Part shown: one piece after another, positions 30,214 to 38,936 of the stretch
How the letters are laid out: the number at the start of each line of letters is the position of its first letter
Numbering within the stretch: position 1 is the stretch's first letter
NCBI GenBank assembly: GCA_029960065.1
Contig: JASCOF010000002.1
Coordinates: forward strand, 620,001 to 684,000
Length of the DNA stretch: 64,000 nucleotides
Direction: 5' to 3'
Source: Flavobacteriaceae bacterium PS02336
GTDB lineage: Bacteria; Bacteroidota; Bacteroidia; Flavobacteriales; Flavobacteriaceae
Notes under the pieces: model-generated
Seen by the model: the letters and a program-made list of their open reading frames with translations, nothing else
Told to the model about the DNA's origin: nothing
The model's database searches: none
Program-made: the position numbers and the translations under genes

Positions 30214-31818
30214 ATGAAAATATCATTTAAATATATATCTTATTTTTTCCTATTTATCTTAGGAATAAGTATGACGTTTACTTCGTGTACTGACGATTTA
30301 AACGTGACACCAAAAGATGACGATGAATTTTTATCGGAAACTTTTTTCCAAGACCCGGAATCTTACAAACAAGTTTTAGCAAAATTATATGCAGGACTAT
30401 ATGTAGGAGGTAATGATGGTGATGGTTCTCCAGATATTTCAGGTCTTGGAGGTGATTTTAGCAGTTACTTGCGTTTACTTTTTGTAACTCAAGAACTACC
30501 TACAGATGAGGCGGTTATTGCTTGGGCAGATGGTACTTTACCAACTTTAAATACTCAAACGTGGTCCCCTGTTAATGAGTTTTTATATGGAACTTATTCT
30601 AGAGCCTCATACCATATTAGTTTAGCAAACGAGTTTTTAAGACAAACTACAGATGAGAAATTAAATGCAAGAGGTGTTGATGCAAATTTAAAAGCTGAAA
30701 TTGCTACTTTTAGAGCAGAAGCACGTTTTTTAAGAGCTTTCTCTTATGTGAATTTAATGGACTTATTTGGAAATGTGCCTATTACTACAGAAGCTGATCC
30801 AGTTGGGTTCTTTTACCCTGTGCAAAAATCAAGAGCAGAAGTTTTTGCTTTTGTAGAGTCTGAATTGAAAGATTTAGATAACAGTCTGCCAAATGCAAGA
30901 ACAAATGAATATGGTAGAATTGATAAAGTTGCAGCTAAATTTTTATTAGCACAAATTTATCTAAATTCTAAAGTATATACTGGAACAGAAAGATATAATG
31001 AGACAGCAACTTTGTGTACTGAAATTATTAATTCAGGATATACATTTGCAAATGTTCCTTATGCTTATTTATTCTCTGCAGATAATGATAAAAATGGAGC
31101 GCAAAATGAGTTTATTTTTCCAATCATAAGTGATGGTGTTGCTATTAGAGCTACAGGTGGAGGAATGAGTTTTATTATTCACGCATCAATCGGAGGAAGC
31201 ATGGATGCTGCTTCTAGAGGTATGGATGGTGGATGGCAGGGAACTAGAACTCGTAAAGAGTTTGTAGGACTTTTTCCTGATGTAACTGCTACTGGTGATA
31301 AAAGAGGTACATTTTATACAGATGGACAAACGTTAGATATTACTAATATATCAACATTTACGAATGGTTATGCGGTAACAAAATATATTAATAAAAAAGC
31401 GGACGGCTCGGCAGCTCAAAGAGCTGATATTCCAGATACAGATTTTCCAATGTTTAGGGTTTCAGATGCTTATTTAATGTATGCAGAAGCAACACTAAGA
31501 GGAGCATCAACAGGAAATATTGCTACAGCTTTAGGTTATGTAAATCAAATTAGAACAAGAGCTGGTGCGCAAAATATTTCTACAGCACAATTGACACTTG
31601 ATTTTATTTTGGATGAAAGAGGAAGAGAATTATTCTGGGAATGCCACAGAAGAACTGATTTGATTCGTTTTGGTAAATTTACTGGAGGATCTAAAATCTG
31701 GCAGTGGAAAGGTGGCGTAATAAATGGTGCTTCTACAGATTCATACAGAGATTTAATGCCAATTCCAGCTAAAACAATTCAGGCTAATCCAACTTTGAAA
31801 CAAAACCCAGGATACTAA
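30214..31818 (+). CDS. susD: SusD-like starch-binding outer-membrane lipoprotein
   Basis: A 534-residue lipoprotein, the lid partner of SusC. Signal peptide ends MTFTSC with the lipid-bearing Cys near residue 27. The mostly helical TPR scaffold is seen in EIATFRAEARFLRAFSYVNLMDLFGNVP (hallmark of the RagB/SusD family), the DKVAAKFLLAQIYLNSKVY segment and the C-terminal ILDERGRELFWECHRRTDLIRFGKF. The length is near that of Bacteroides SusD (551). It follows susC by 35 bases. Binding of starch helices is expected from family and locus. Confidence 0.94.
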   Translation: MKISFKYISYFFLFILGISMTFTSCTDDLNVTPKDDDEFLSETFFQDPESYKQVLAKLYAGLYVGGNDGDGSPDISGLGGDFSSYLRLLFVTQELPTDEAVIAWADGTLPTLNTQTWSPVNEFLYGTYSRASYHISLANEFLRQTTDEKLNARGVDANLKAEIATFRAEARFLRAFSYVNLMDLFGNVPITTEADPVGFFYPVQKSRAEVFAFVESELKDLDNSLPNARTNEYGRIDKVAAKFLLAQIYLNSKVYTGTERYNETATLCTEIINSGYTFANVPYAYLFSADNDKNGAQNEFIFPIISDGVAIRATGGGMSFIIHASIGGSMDAASRGMDGGWQGTRTRKEFVGLFPDVTATGDKRGTFYTDGQTLDITNISTFTNGYAVTKYINKKADGSAAQRADIPDTDFPMFRVSDAYLMYAEATLRGASTGNIATALGYVNQIRTRAGAQNISTAQLTLDFILDERGRELFWECHRRTDLIRFGKFTGGSKIWQWKGGVINGASTDSYRDLMPIPAKTIQANPTLKQNPGY

Positions 31819-31836
31819 CACCTAATAGAACTGAAA

Positions 31837-32937
31837 ATGAAAAATATATATAAAGTTTTAATCGCATTTATTGGTGTATTAGCAGTATCATGTAATGCAG
31901 ATGCTGTTGATGAAAGACCAATTCTTAATGTAGTTTCGGCACCAGAAATTACTGCGCCGGCGACAGGACAAAATTATGTTCTAGATGTTGAAAAAGCATC
32001 AGAAGAGGTTGCTAAATTTACGTGGTCGCCAGCCGAATATTCTAATACAGTGTCTATTAGATATAATTTGTTAATAGACAAAAAAGGAGGAGATTTTACT
32101 GGAGCAATAGTTCTTAAAACCACTACAAATAATGTTAGTGAAGTATCAGTACTTGCTAAGGATTTAAATCAAGCTGCAATTGATCTTGGGGGTAAGCCAG
32201 AAGTGGCTGCACAATATGATGTAAAAATCACATCGAATGTTTCAGGCGGATTTGTTCAGGTTTCAAAAGGAATGATTTCGATTACTGTAACTCCTTATGT
32301 TGGAAAAGTTGATTATAATTTCAACGATTGGTATTTAGTTGGTGACGCTTCAGTTTCTGGCTGGGATAACAATAAAGGGAATCAGATTTTATTTAGAAGC
32401 GCAACAAATGCTAATGAATATAAATTTACAGGATTCTTCAAAAAAGGATATTTTAAAGCGATTAAAAACTTAGGAAGCTGGGCTCCAATGTATGGAGGTT
32501 CAGGTGGTTCTTTAGCTTATAGAGCAACAGAAGGTGATGCAGATCCTGCAAGTTTTGAAATTACAGCAGATGGATATTACACTTTTGTTATGGATGTTCA
32601 GAAATTAACTTACACTTTAACTCCATATGCAGCAGGTGCAGGAGCGACAGTTTATAACACTGTAGGTATTATTGGAGATGCAACTGCTAAAGGATGGGAT
32701 GCTTCAACACCAATGGTAAAATCTACTTTTAATGCTCATATCTGGACATTAGGTGTAACATCTCTGAATGATGGAGGAATGAAGTTTAGGGCAAATGATG
32801 CTTGGGATGTTTCATGGGGAGGAACTACTGCCTTTTCAGGTGGAGGAAATGGTGAAAATATACCAGTAGCAAAATCTAAATATTTGATTTATTTTAATGA
32901 TTTAGACGGAAGTTATGTGATGATTCCTAATCAATAA
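31837..32937 (+). CDS. susE: SusE/SusF-like starch-binding surface lipoprotein
   Basis: A 366-residue surface lipoprotein. Signal peptide ends IGVLAVSC (Cys about 19). The N-terminal SusE immunoglobulin-like domain (about 32-155: APEITAPATGQNYVLD, then FTWSPAEYSNTVSIRYNLLI) is followed by two repeated starch-binding domains, one beginning FNDWYLVGDASVSGWDNNKG and the other VYNTVGIIGDATAKGWDAS. Both carry the WD-rich ligand region. SusF-like proteins carry a third domain, so SusE is the closer match. It follows susD by 18 bases and is closed by a strong terminator. Confidence 0.9.
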   Translation: MKNIYKVLIAFIGVLAVSCNADAVDERPILNVVSAPEITAPATGQNYVLDVEKASEEVAKFTWSPAEYSNTVSIRYNLLIDKKGGDFTGAIVLKTTTNNVSEVSVLAKDLNQAAIDLGGKPEVAAQYDVKITSNVSGGFVQVSKGMISITVTPYVGKVDYNFNDWYLVGDASVSGWDNNKGNQILFRSATNANEYKFTGFFKKGYFKAIKNLGSWAPMYGGSGGSLAYRATEGDADPASFEITADGYYTFVMDVQKLTYTLTPYAAGAGATVYNTVGIIGDATAKGWDASTPMVKSTFNAHIWTLGVTSLNDGGMKFRANDAWDVSWGGTTAFSGGGNGENIPVAKSKYLIYFNDLDGSYVMIPNQ

Positions 32938-32956
32938 AACTTCAGTTAATAACTGA

Positions 32957-32986
32957 AAAAGGGCTATCTCGAGATAGCCCTTTTTT
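32957..32986 (+). terminator. rho-independent terminator after susE
   Basis: Stem gggctatctc/gagatagccc with no more than a tetraloop at ctcgag, extended by AAAA/TTTT, followed by TTTTTT. It separates the susCDE unit from the T9SS amylase gene, which therefore needs its own promoter or read-through. Confidence 0.85.
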
Positions 32987-33019
32987 AATCGACTAACTAA
33001 CCATATAACCACACTTATT

Positions 33020-35893
33020 ATGAAAAAAACTTTACTATCAATATTTCTATTGGTATCGATGGTCTCGTTTGCACAGTTAGCGCAAACAGTTACTTACTCG
33101 ATAAGCCCATCGACTTTTGAAGAAACGGCTTCAATTACTATTACTATTAATGGAAGTAGTGTTAATGAAACGGCATGGGGAATAAATGCAACTCACGCAC
33201 TATACCTTTGGTCATGGTCTTATAATGTAAATGATACTGGCCAAATAGATTCTCCATCTAACGGAACTTGGACTGTGTCTAACGAAGCAAGCAAGTTTAC
33301 GTATAATGCAGGAAACGATACCTACACCAAAACGATTACGCCTTCTGTATATTTTGCCAGAAACGGAATAGGAAGAATTGGCTTTTTAGTTAAAGCTAAA
33401 GATGGAACCGGCGATAAAAAATCACAAGATATTTTGGTTGAAGTGGGAACTTTTCAAGTAACCTTAACTTCTCCTGCTGAAAACAGCACTTCTATTATTA
33501 ATTCAGGTTCAAACTTTACGGTCAGCGCAACAAATACTGGAGGAGCTGGCAGTTATACACTAAAAGCAAACGGAACAACAATTAATACAAATGCAAGTAC
33601 TTCGAATTATTCTTATACACATACCAATATTACAGAAAATCAAAGCTATGAGCTAATTGCCACTCAGGGAGCAACTACAATTTCAAAGAAATTCTCAGTG
33701 GTTGTAAATCCAAATGCAGTTTCTCAGGCGATGCCAGCGGGTCTTGTTGAAGGTATAAATTATAATGTTTCGGATGCTACAAAAGCGACTTTAGTTTTAG
33801 ATGCGCCTTTAAAAGACTTTGTTTATGTAGCAGGAAGTTTTAATAATTGGCAGCCAACTTCGGCGTATGCCATGAAAAAAGATCCAGCATCAGGCAAATT
33901 CTGGCTCGAATTGACAGGATTGGTTTCTGGTGTAAATAATACCTATCAATATTGGGTTGTAGATGCAACTCCTCTTGCCAATTCGCCAGCGATGGTAAAA
34001 ACAGCAGACCCTTATTCAACTTTGGTTTTATCACCTTATGACGATCCTTTTATTGCTGCGGCAAAATATCCAAATATGCCTGTTTATCCAACAGGACAAA
34101 GTTTTGAGGTAACTGTTTTAAAAACAGGGCAGACTCCTTACAACTGGCAGGTTACTAATTTTGTTAAACCTGAAAAAGAAAAATTGGTTGTTTATGAAGT
34201 TTTGGTTCGTGATTTTGATGCCGCTAAAAGTTATCAAAGTTTGATTGATAGAATGGATTATTTTAAAAATCTGAAAATAAATGCTATCGAATTAATGCCG
34301 GTAATGGAATTTGAAGGAAATGAAAGCTGGGGTTACAATACTTCATTTCACATGGCTTTGGATAAATTTTACGGAACTTCAGATAAGCTGAAAGAGTTTA
34401 TTGATTTATGCCATCAAAACGGAATTGCAGTAATTCTTGATGTAGCTTTAAATCACGCTTTTGGAAGAAATCCAATGGTAAGAATGTGGATGAATGATCC
34501 TGACGGAGACGGATTTGGTTCGCCAACAATAGAAAACCCATATTTTAATACTGTTGCGAAACACAGTTATAATGTAGGAGAAGATTTTAATCATCAGTCC
34601 GGAAAGACACAATATTATGTAGAACGAGTAATTAAGCAATGGATTCAGGAATATAAAATTGATGGTTTTCGCTGGGATTTAACTAAAGGATTTACACAAA
34701 ATTGTACAGCATCAGACGAATCATGTACAAATGCTTATCAGCAAGACCGAGTAGATGTTTTAAAAAAATATGCTGACTATTCTTGGAGTTTAGACCCGAC
34801 ACATTACACCATTTTTGAACATCTTGGGACTGATGCCGAAGAAAAAGAATGGGCAAATTATAAGATTTCAGAATCACCAAGTAAAGGAATTATGATGTGG
34901 GGGAAAATGACAGATCCTTATAATGAATTGTCAATGGGATATAATAGCGATATAACGAGAATGGCAAGTTCTAGCAGAGGTTTTACAGCTAACCGTTTGA
35001 TTGGCTATGCAGAAAGTCATGATGAAGAGCGTCTTATGTATAAAAATGTACAATATGGAGCCGTGAACGGAACTTACAGCGTGAAAACATTGAATACAGC
35101 ATTATCAAGAATGTCTGCAATTGGAGCAGTTTCATTATTAGTTCCAGGACCAAAAATGATTTGGCATTTTGGCGAGTTAGGAATGGATGATTCTATTTTT
35201 ACCTGTAATGATGGAACTGTAAACGATGCTTCGACCACAACGCCTGGCGATTGCAAGCTGGATACAAAGCCTCAGCCTCAATGGACAGAAAACTGGCTGG
35301 GAGATTCAAATCGTAATAAAATTTATAACGATTGGGCAAAAATGATTACACTTAAAAAAACAGAACCCGTTTTCTCCGGAACTTCGACAATTACAAATGC
35401 AAATTCTAAAATTGTAAATATCAAAATAACAGATGCAAACCTGTCTTCATCACAGTTGAAAGATGTTTTAATTTTAGCCAATTTCGATACAACAGCTCAG
35501 AACATACCTACAGGATTTCCATATGCTGGAACTTGGTACAATTTAATGGATAATTCAAATATTGTCGTAACAGATGTAAATGCTCCTATAAATCTGCCTC
35601 CAGGCGGATATAGAATTTATGGCAATAAAACCGCCAACTTAGCTATAGAAGATTTTGAAAGAGGGAATTCTGTGAGTTTGTACCCAAATCCAGTTGCAGA
35701 TTATTTTGTTCTAAATACAGGTTTTGTAAAAGTTCAAATTTATTCGGTTTCTGGGCAGTTGGTAAAAAGTTTTACTTCTAATGGAAATGTTGATTTTCAA
35801 TTCGGCGTAAGCGAATTAAAAACAGGATTGTATGTTGTAAAAGCTTCTGATGAAAATGGTAAAACGCAGGTAATGAAGTTTATTAAAAGATAA
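33020..35893 (+). CDS. T9SS-exported multidomain GH13 alpha-amylase
   Basis: A 957-residue secreted amylase, the likely surface depolymerase (SusG role). Signal peptide 1-19 (LLVSMVSFAQ). Domains: starch-binding-like N-terminus (about 25-145), an Ig-like domain (150-235), a CBM48-like early-set domain (250-330, VYVAGSFNNWQPTS), GH13 barrel from about 390 (KLVVYEVLVRDFD) with nucleophile Asp553 (DGFRWDLTKG), acid Glu600 (TIFEHLGTD) and Asp668 (YAESHDEERL), then a beta domain and a type A T9SS sorting tail from about 880 (VSLYPNPVADYFVL, ending KFIKR). Type IX export distinguishes it from the SusG lipoprotein of Bacteroides. Confidence 0.93.
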   Translation: MKKTLLSIFLLVSMVSFAQLAQTVTYSISPSTFEETASITITINGSSVNETAWGINATHALYLWSWSYNVNDTGQIDSPSNGTWTVSNEASKFTYNAGNDTYTKTITPSVYFARNGIGRIGFLVKAKDGTGDKKSQDILVEVGTFQVTLTSPAENSTSIINSGSNFTVSATNTGGAGSYTLKANGTTINTNASTSNYSYTHTNITENQSYELIATQGATTISKKFSVVVNPNAVSQAMPAGLVEGINYNVSDATKATLVLDAPLKDFVYVAGSFNNWQPTSAYAMKKDPASGKFWLELTGLVSGVNNTYQYWVVDATPLANSPAMVKTADPYSTLVLSPYDDPFIAAAKYPNMPVYPTGQSFEVTVLKTGQTPYNWQVTNFVKPEKEKLVVYEVLVRDFDAAKSYQSLIDRMDYFKNLKINAIELMPVMEFEGNESWGYNTSFHMALDKFYGTSDKLKEFIDLCHQNGIAVILDVALNHAFGRNPMVRMWMNDPDGDGFGSPTIENPYFNTVAKHSYNVGEDFNHQSGKTQYYVERVIKQWIQEYKIDGFRWDLTKGFTQNCTASDESCTNAYQQDRVDVLKKYADYSWSLDPTHYTIFEHLGTDAEEKEWANYKISESPSKGIMMWGKMTDPYNELSMGYNSDITRMASSSRGFTANRLIGYAESHDEERLMYKNVQYGAVNGTYSVKTLNTALSRMSAIGAVSLLVPGPKMIWHFGELGMDDSIFTCNDGTVNDASTTTPGDCKLDTKPQPQWTENWLGDSNRNKIYNDWAKMITLKKTEPVFSGTSTITNANSKIVNIKITDANLSSSQLKDVLILANFDTTAQNIPTGFPYAGTWYNLMDNSNIVVTDVNAPINLPPGGYRIYGNKTANLAIEDFERGNSVSLYPNPVADYFVLNTGFVKVQIYSVSGQLVKSFTSNGNVDFQFGVSELKTGLYVVKASDENGKTQVMKFIKR

Positions 35894-35944
35894 ACTTAAA
35901 AATAAATCGTAACAGATTAAAAATTTGGTTAGGTTAGTGATGAG

Positions 35945-35979
35945 AAAGGGCTGTTCTGCGTAATGCAGACAGCCCTTTT
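35945..35979 (+). terminator. terminator after the T9SS amylase
   Basis: Stem aaagggctg...tctgc / gcaga...cagcccttt with a one-base bulge, loop gtaat, then TTTT and a later T run. It lies between convergent genes and can act in both directions. Confidence 0.7.
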
Positions 35980-35987
35980 CTGATTTT

Positions 35988-36212
35988 TTATCTCTTTTTG
36001 TTGTATTCTCCAATTAAAGAATAATATCCAAATGTTCCCAGACCCATGACAATGAGCGGGGTTAGTATAAATAAAATAATTGCACCAAATACCAAATCGT
36101 CCTGCTGGTCCGAAAGCAGTTTAGGTAAACCAAATTCGAATACACAGAAATACGCTGCTGCAGCTGCTAAAGCAATCCATAAGGCCCCTAAAACTTGTTT
36201 AATCGCGTTCAT
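35988..36212 (-). CDS. small membrane protein paired with the MFS carrier (DUF6814-like)
   Basis: A 74-residue protein with two membrane segments (about 8-28 and 44-66) separated by a short acidic loop, LLSDQQDDLVFG, and a basic C-terminus EYNKKR. It resembles the small Bacteroidota family recorded as DUF6814, often found beside MHS-type MFS genes. It follows the transporter by 12 bases and is surely co-transcribed. A role as a small partner subunit is inference from this conserved arrangement, not from sequence. Confidence 0.65.
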   Translation of the reverse strand: MNAIKQVLGALWIALAAAAAYFCVFEFGLPKLLSDQQDDLVFGAIILFILTPLIVMGLGTFGYYSLIGEYNKKR

Positions 36213-36224
36213 TTTTTTTAAATT

Positions 36225-37718
36225 TTAAAGGTGAGTAGTTTCGTTTTTGTTGTCAATATAAATCATTCCAATTACAAAGCAGATTCCTGCAATAATAATA
36301 GGATACCATAATCCGTCCAAATAAAAATCTGTTTTACCGGCTGTTTTGGCGTGAGATACAAAATAAGTAGAAATAGCGGGAAGTAAACCTCCAAAAATTC
36401 CGTTTCCAACGTGGTAAGGTAATGACATAGAAGTATATCTAATTTTGGTTGGAAACATTTCGACTAAGAAAGCGGCAATAGGACCATAAACCATCGTTAC
36501 AAAGATGACCTGAATAAAAACTAAGAAAATTAATGTCCATTTATCGCTTGAATTAATTGTTATTGAAATACTGGTTTGAGCATCATTCTGATTTATGTAC
36601 GTTTTTTTCTCTACCATGGATGTACCATCTGTATATTTTTTTTCAGTTGTACTTATAGAATTTCCGTCACCCGTTTTTTCAGTAATTACAGTAGGGTTTT
36701 CAACAATCTCGGTTTTTTTATTTAAATCTGTAGTATCGTACATTGTTTTGTAAATCGGTCTATAAGATAGTATAGCCAGCAGCATTCCGAACATCATAAT
36801 GTATTTACGTCCTATTTTATCGCTTAGCCATCCAAAGAAAATAAAGAACGGAGTACCAATCAAAAGAGCGATACCTAATAATTCATCAACTTGAGAAGAA
36901 TCAACATTCATAACCGTTTTCATAAAACTCATCGCGTAGAATTGTCCCGTATACCAGACAACTCCCTGTCCCATTGTAGCGCCAAATAAAGCCAATAAAA
37001 CAAACTTTAAATTATATCTGTTCCCAAAACTTTCCTTTAACGGATTTGTGCTTGTTGTTCCTTCTTTTTTAGCTTTTGCAAAAACAGGTGATTCATCCAT
37101 GTTTTTTCGGATTAAATACGAAACTCCTACCATTACGACAGAAACCCAAAAGGGAACGCGCCATCCCCACAAATCAAAATCTTCAGGAGAAAGGATGCTT
37201 TTCGTAGCCAGAATAACCATCAATGAAATAAACAAACCAACAGTAGCCGTAGTCTGAATCCAAGAAGTCCAATACCCTTTTTGACCTGCAGGTGCATGCT
37301 CTGCAACATAAGTGGCTGCACCGCCATATTCGCCGCCAAGCGCTAGACCTTGAAGCAGACGCAAAATCAAAACCAATAAAGGAGCGAGAAAGCCAATTGT
37401 TTCATAACTCGGAATACAGCCAATTAAAAAAGTAGAACCTCCCATTAATAATAAAGTAGCCATAAAAGTATATTTACGGCCAATTATATCTCCAAGTCTT
37501 CCAAAGAATAATGCGCCAAACGGACGAACAACAAACCCAGCTGCAAATGTGGCTAAAGTAGATAAAAACGCTGCGGTTGGATTGTCACTAGGGAAAAATT
37601 TTGTTGAAATAACAACGGCAAGGCTGCCAAAAATATAGAAATCGTACCATTCAATCATGGTGCCCATAGAAGAGGCCGAAATTACTTTCCAAATGCCCTT
37701 AGTAGAAGTTTTGCTCAT
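36225..37718 (-). CDS. MFS transporter, metabolite:H+ symporter (MHS) family
   Basis: A 497-residue carrier with 12 spans. The start VISASSMGTMIEWYDFYIFGSLAVVI and the loop FGRLGDIIGRKYTFMATLLLMGGSTFLIG are those of the MHS family (ProP, ShiA, KgtP). Unusually, between about residues 330 and 400 it carries a polar insert rich in Thr, Lys and Glu (EIVENPTVITEKTGDGNS and following), without hydrophobic character, before the next span at DKWTLIFLVFIQVIFVTMVYG. The substrate is unknown; proline/betaine or a dicarboxylate are typical. It is the first gene of a two-gene unit with the 74-residue membrane protein. Confidence 0.85.
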   Translation of the reverse strand: MSKTSTKGIWKVISASSMGTMIEWYDFYIFGSLAVVISTKFFPSDNPTAAFLSTLATFAAGFVVRPFGALFFGRLGDIIGRKYTFMATLLLMGGSTFLIGCIPSYETIGFLAPLLVLILRLLQGLALGGEYGGAATYVAEHAPAGQKGYWTSWIQTTATVGLFISLMVILATKSILSPEDFDLWGWRVPFWVSVVMVGVSYLIRKNMDESPVFAKAKKEGTTSTNPLKESFGNRYNLKFVLLALFGATMGQGVVWYTGQFYAMSFMKTVMNVDSSQVDELLGIALLIGTPFFIFFGWLSDKIGRKYIMMFGMLLAILSYRPIYKTMYDTTDLNKKTEIVENPTVITEKTGDGNSISTTEKKYTDGTSMVEKKTYINQNDAQTSISITINSSDKWTLIFLVFIQVIFVTMVYGPIAAFLVEMFPTKIRYTSMSLPYHVGNGIFGGLLPAISTYFVSHAKTAGKTDFYLDGLWYPIIIAGICFVIGMIYIDNKNETTHL

Positions 37719-37876
37719 AAAACTGCTTTGAGATCTTATTAGTAAATGAAATTTAAAGCTATAGTTTTACGAATATAGAAGATATTTTTTTATTTAGTTA
37801 GTACTTTTTTAACAAAAACTATTAATTTGTTGACAATATGATTTTAGAAACAATTAAGAGAGTTGTTCTATTTTTT

Positions 37877-37969
37877 AACCGCAATGCACGCTAAGAAAAA
37901 AACGCAAGGTTCGCAAAGCTTAAAAAAACTTTGCGAACCTTGCGTAAATCTTTGTGTTCTTTGCGGTTT
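37877..37969. repeat. tooth-like palindromic repeat (CTTTGCG words)
   Basis: Outer arms aaccgcaa and ttgcggtt enclose acgcaaggttcgcaaagct and its almost exact reverse complement, with a run of A at the centre. It lies between the MFS gene start and the tRNA terminator. It shares the words ctttgcg and aagaacacaaag with the element at 63.7 kb. Confidence 0.75.
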
Positions 37970-37996
37970 AAAAAAACAGAAAAGTATAAAAACAAA

Positions 37997-38023
37997 AAAC
38001 CCGAATAGAAATATTCGGGTTTT
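37997..38023 (-). terminator. terminator of the tRNA-Phe gene
   Basis: Stem acccgaat/attcgggt with loop agaa and flanking A/T extension; on the minus strand it is followed by a T-rich run. It starts at the 3' end of the tRNA. Confidence 0.8.
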
Positions 38024-38098
38024 GGTGGTACCTCCAGGGATCGAACCAGGGACACATGGATTTTCAGTCCATTGCTCTACCATCTGAGCTAAGGTACC
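38023..38098 (-). tRNA. tRNA-Phe (GAA), CCA encoded
   Basis: Seventy-three bases plus an encoded CCA. Acceptor stem GGTACCT/AGGTACC, D arm GCTC...GAGC, anticodon stem ATGGA/TCCAT with loop CTGAAAA (anticodon GAA), T loop TTCGATC. The T stem CCTGG/CCTGG pairs at four of five positions and has a U-U opposition in the middle. Its own promoter and terminator flank it, so it is a single-gene transcript. The open frame running over this region on the other strand is spurious. Confidence 0.95.
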
Positions 38099-38119
38099 GT
38101 CTTGTGCGTATTGCGGGTG

Positions 38120-38151
38120 CAAAGATAGAATCATTTTCCGTTTATCCAAAA
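38120..38151 (-). promoter_or_regulatory. promoter of tRNA-Phe, full Bacteroidota consensus
   Basis: On the minus strand: TTTTG, exactly 19 bases, then TATCTTTG followed by C. Both boxes and the spacing fit the Bacteroidota consensus (TTTG-N19-TAnnTTTG). The -7 box ends about 21 bases before the tRNA 5' end. This is the clearest promoter in the window. Confidence 0.8.
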
Positions 38152-38201
38152 CATTTTAGAAAAAAAATCAATTCGTATCTTCGCAGAAACAAAAAAGAAA
38201 A

Positions 38202-38936
38202 ATGGTTTTAACTATTGATGTCGGAAACACTCGAATTAAAGCGGCTGTCTTTGAGGAGAATACTGCTTTAGAGATTTTTACTTTTGAGAAAAAGCAACTA
38301 CTAGAAAAAATTGAAAAAATTTTGAAAAAGTTTCCAAAATGTTCCAATTTGGTCGTTGCATCGGTTGGAAGCATCGAAAAACAATCTTTTTTAAACTTCG
38401 AAAAACAGTTAAAAGTTCATTTTTTTACCCATGAAGATGGTTTTCCGTTTCATAATAAATATGCCACTCCAAAAACTTTAGGAATAGACCGCATGATTTT
38501 GGCGGCAGGAGCGACTTTGAAATTTCCGAAACAAAACAGATTAGTTATTGATGCAGGAACTTGCATTACCTACGATTTTATCGACGAAAATGACAATTAT
38601 TTAGGAGGAGCTATTTCTCCAGGACTCCGTTTGCGATACGAATCAATGCATAATTTTACAGCCAGACTGCCTTTACTGACATTAGAAGCTCCTAATTCGT
38701 ATATAGGAAACTCGACCACACAAGCGATGCATTCTGGGGTTGTCAACGGTTTTGTCTATGAGATTGACGGTTTCATCGATGATTATCGCAGGGACTTTTC
38801 AAATTTTATCATAATTTTAACGGGAGGCGATGCAGATTTTTTGGCTAAACGATTAAAAAATACCATATTTGCCAATTCAAATTTCCTTTTGGAGAGTTTG
38901 AACCAAACATATCAATATAAAATCGACAATGATTAA
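38202..38936 (+). CDS. coaX: type III pantothenate kinase
   Basis: A 244-residue enzyme of the ASKHA fold that phosphorylates pantothenate, the first step of coenzyme A synthesis. Motifs: TIDVGNTRIKAAVF (phosphate 1), GIDRMILAAGA, VIDAGTCITYDFID and GGAISPGLRLRYESMH, then FIIILTGGDADFLAKRL (adenosine side). Length and motifs are complete. Its last 8 bases overlap the start of the following outer-membrane protein gene, a sign of coupled translation. A TATCTTCGC box, one mismatch from consensus, lies 19 bases upstream. Confidence 0.95.
   Translation: MVLTIDVGNTRIKAAVFEENTALEIFTFEKKQLLEKIEKILKKFPKCSNLVVASVGSIEKQSFLNFEKQLKVHFFTHEDGFPFHNKYATPKTLGIDRMILAAGATLKFPKQNRLVIDAGTCITYDFIDENDNYLGGAISPGLRLRYESMHNFTARLPLLTLEAPNSYIGNSTTQAMHSGVVNGFVYEIDGFIDDYRRDFSNFIIILTGGDADFLAKRLKNTIFANSNFLLESLNQTYQYKIDND

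Noticed and set aside
37863..38149. Open frames on both strands across the tRNA and palindrome, with peptides such as GIEPGTHGFS
   Set aside because: They translate the tRNA-Phe gene and the CTTTGCG repeat, a well-known annotation artefact.
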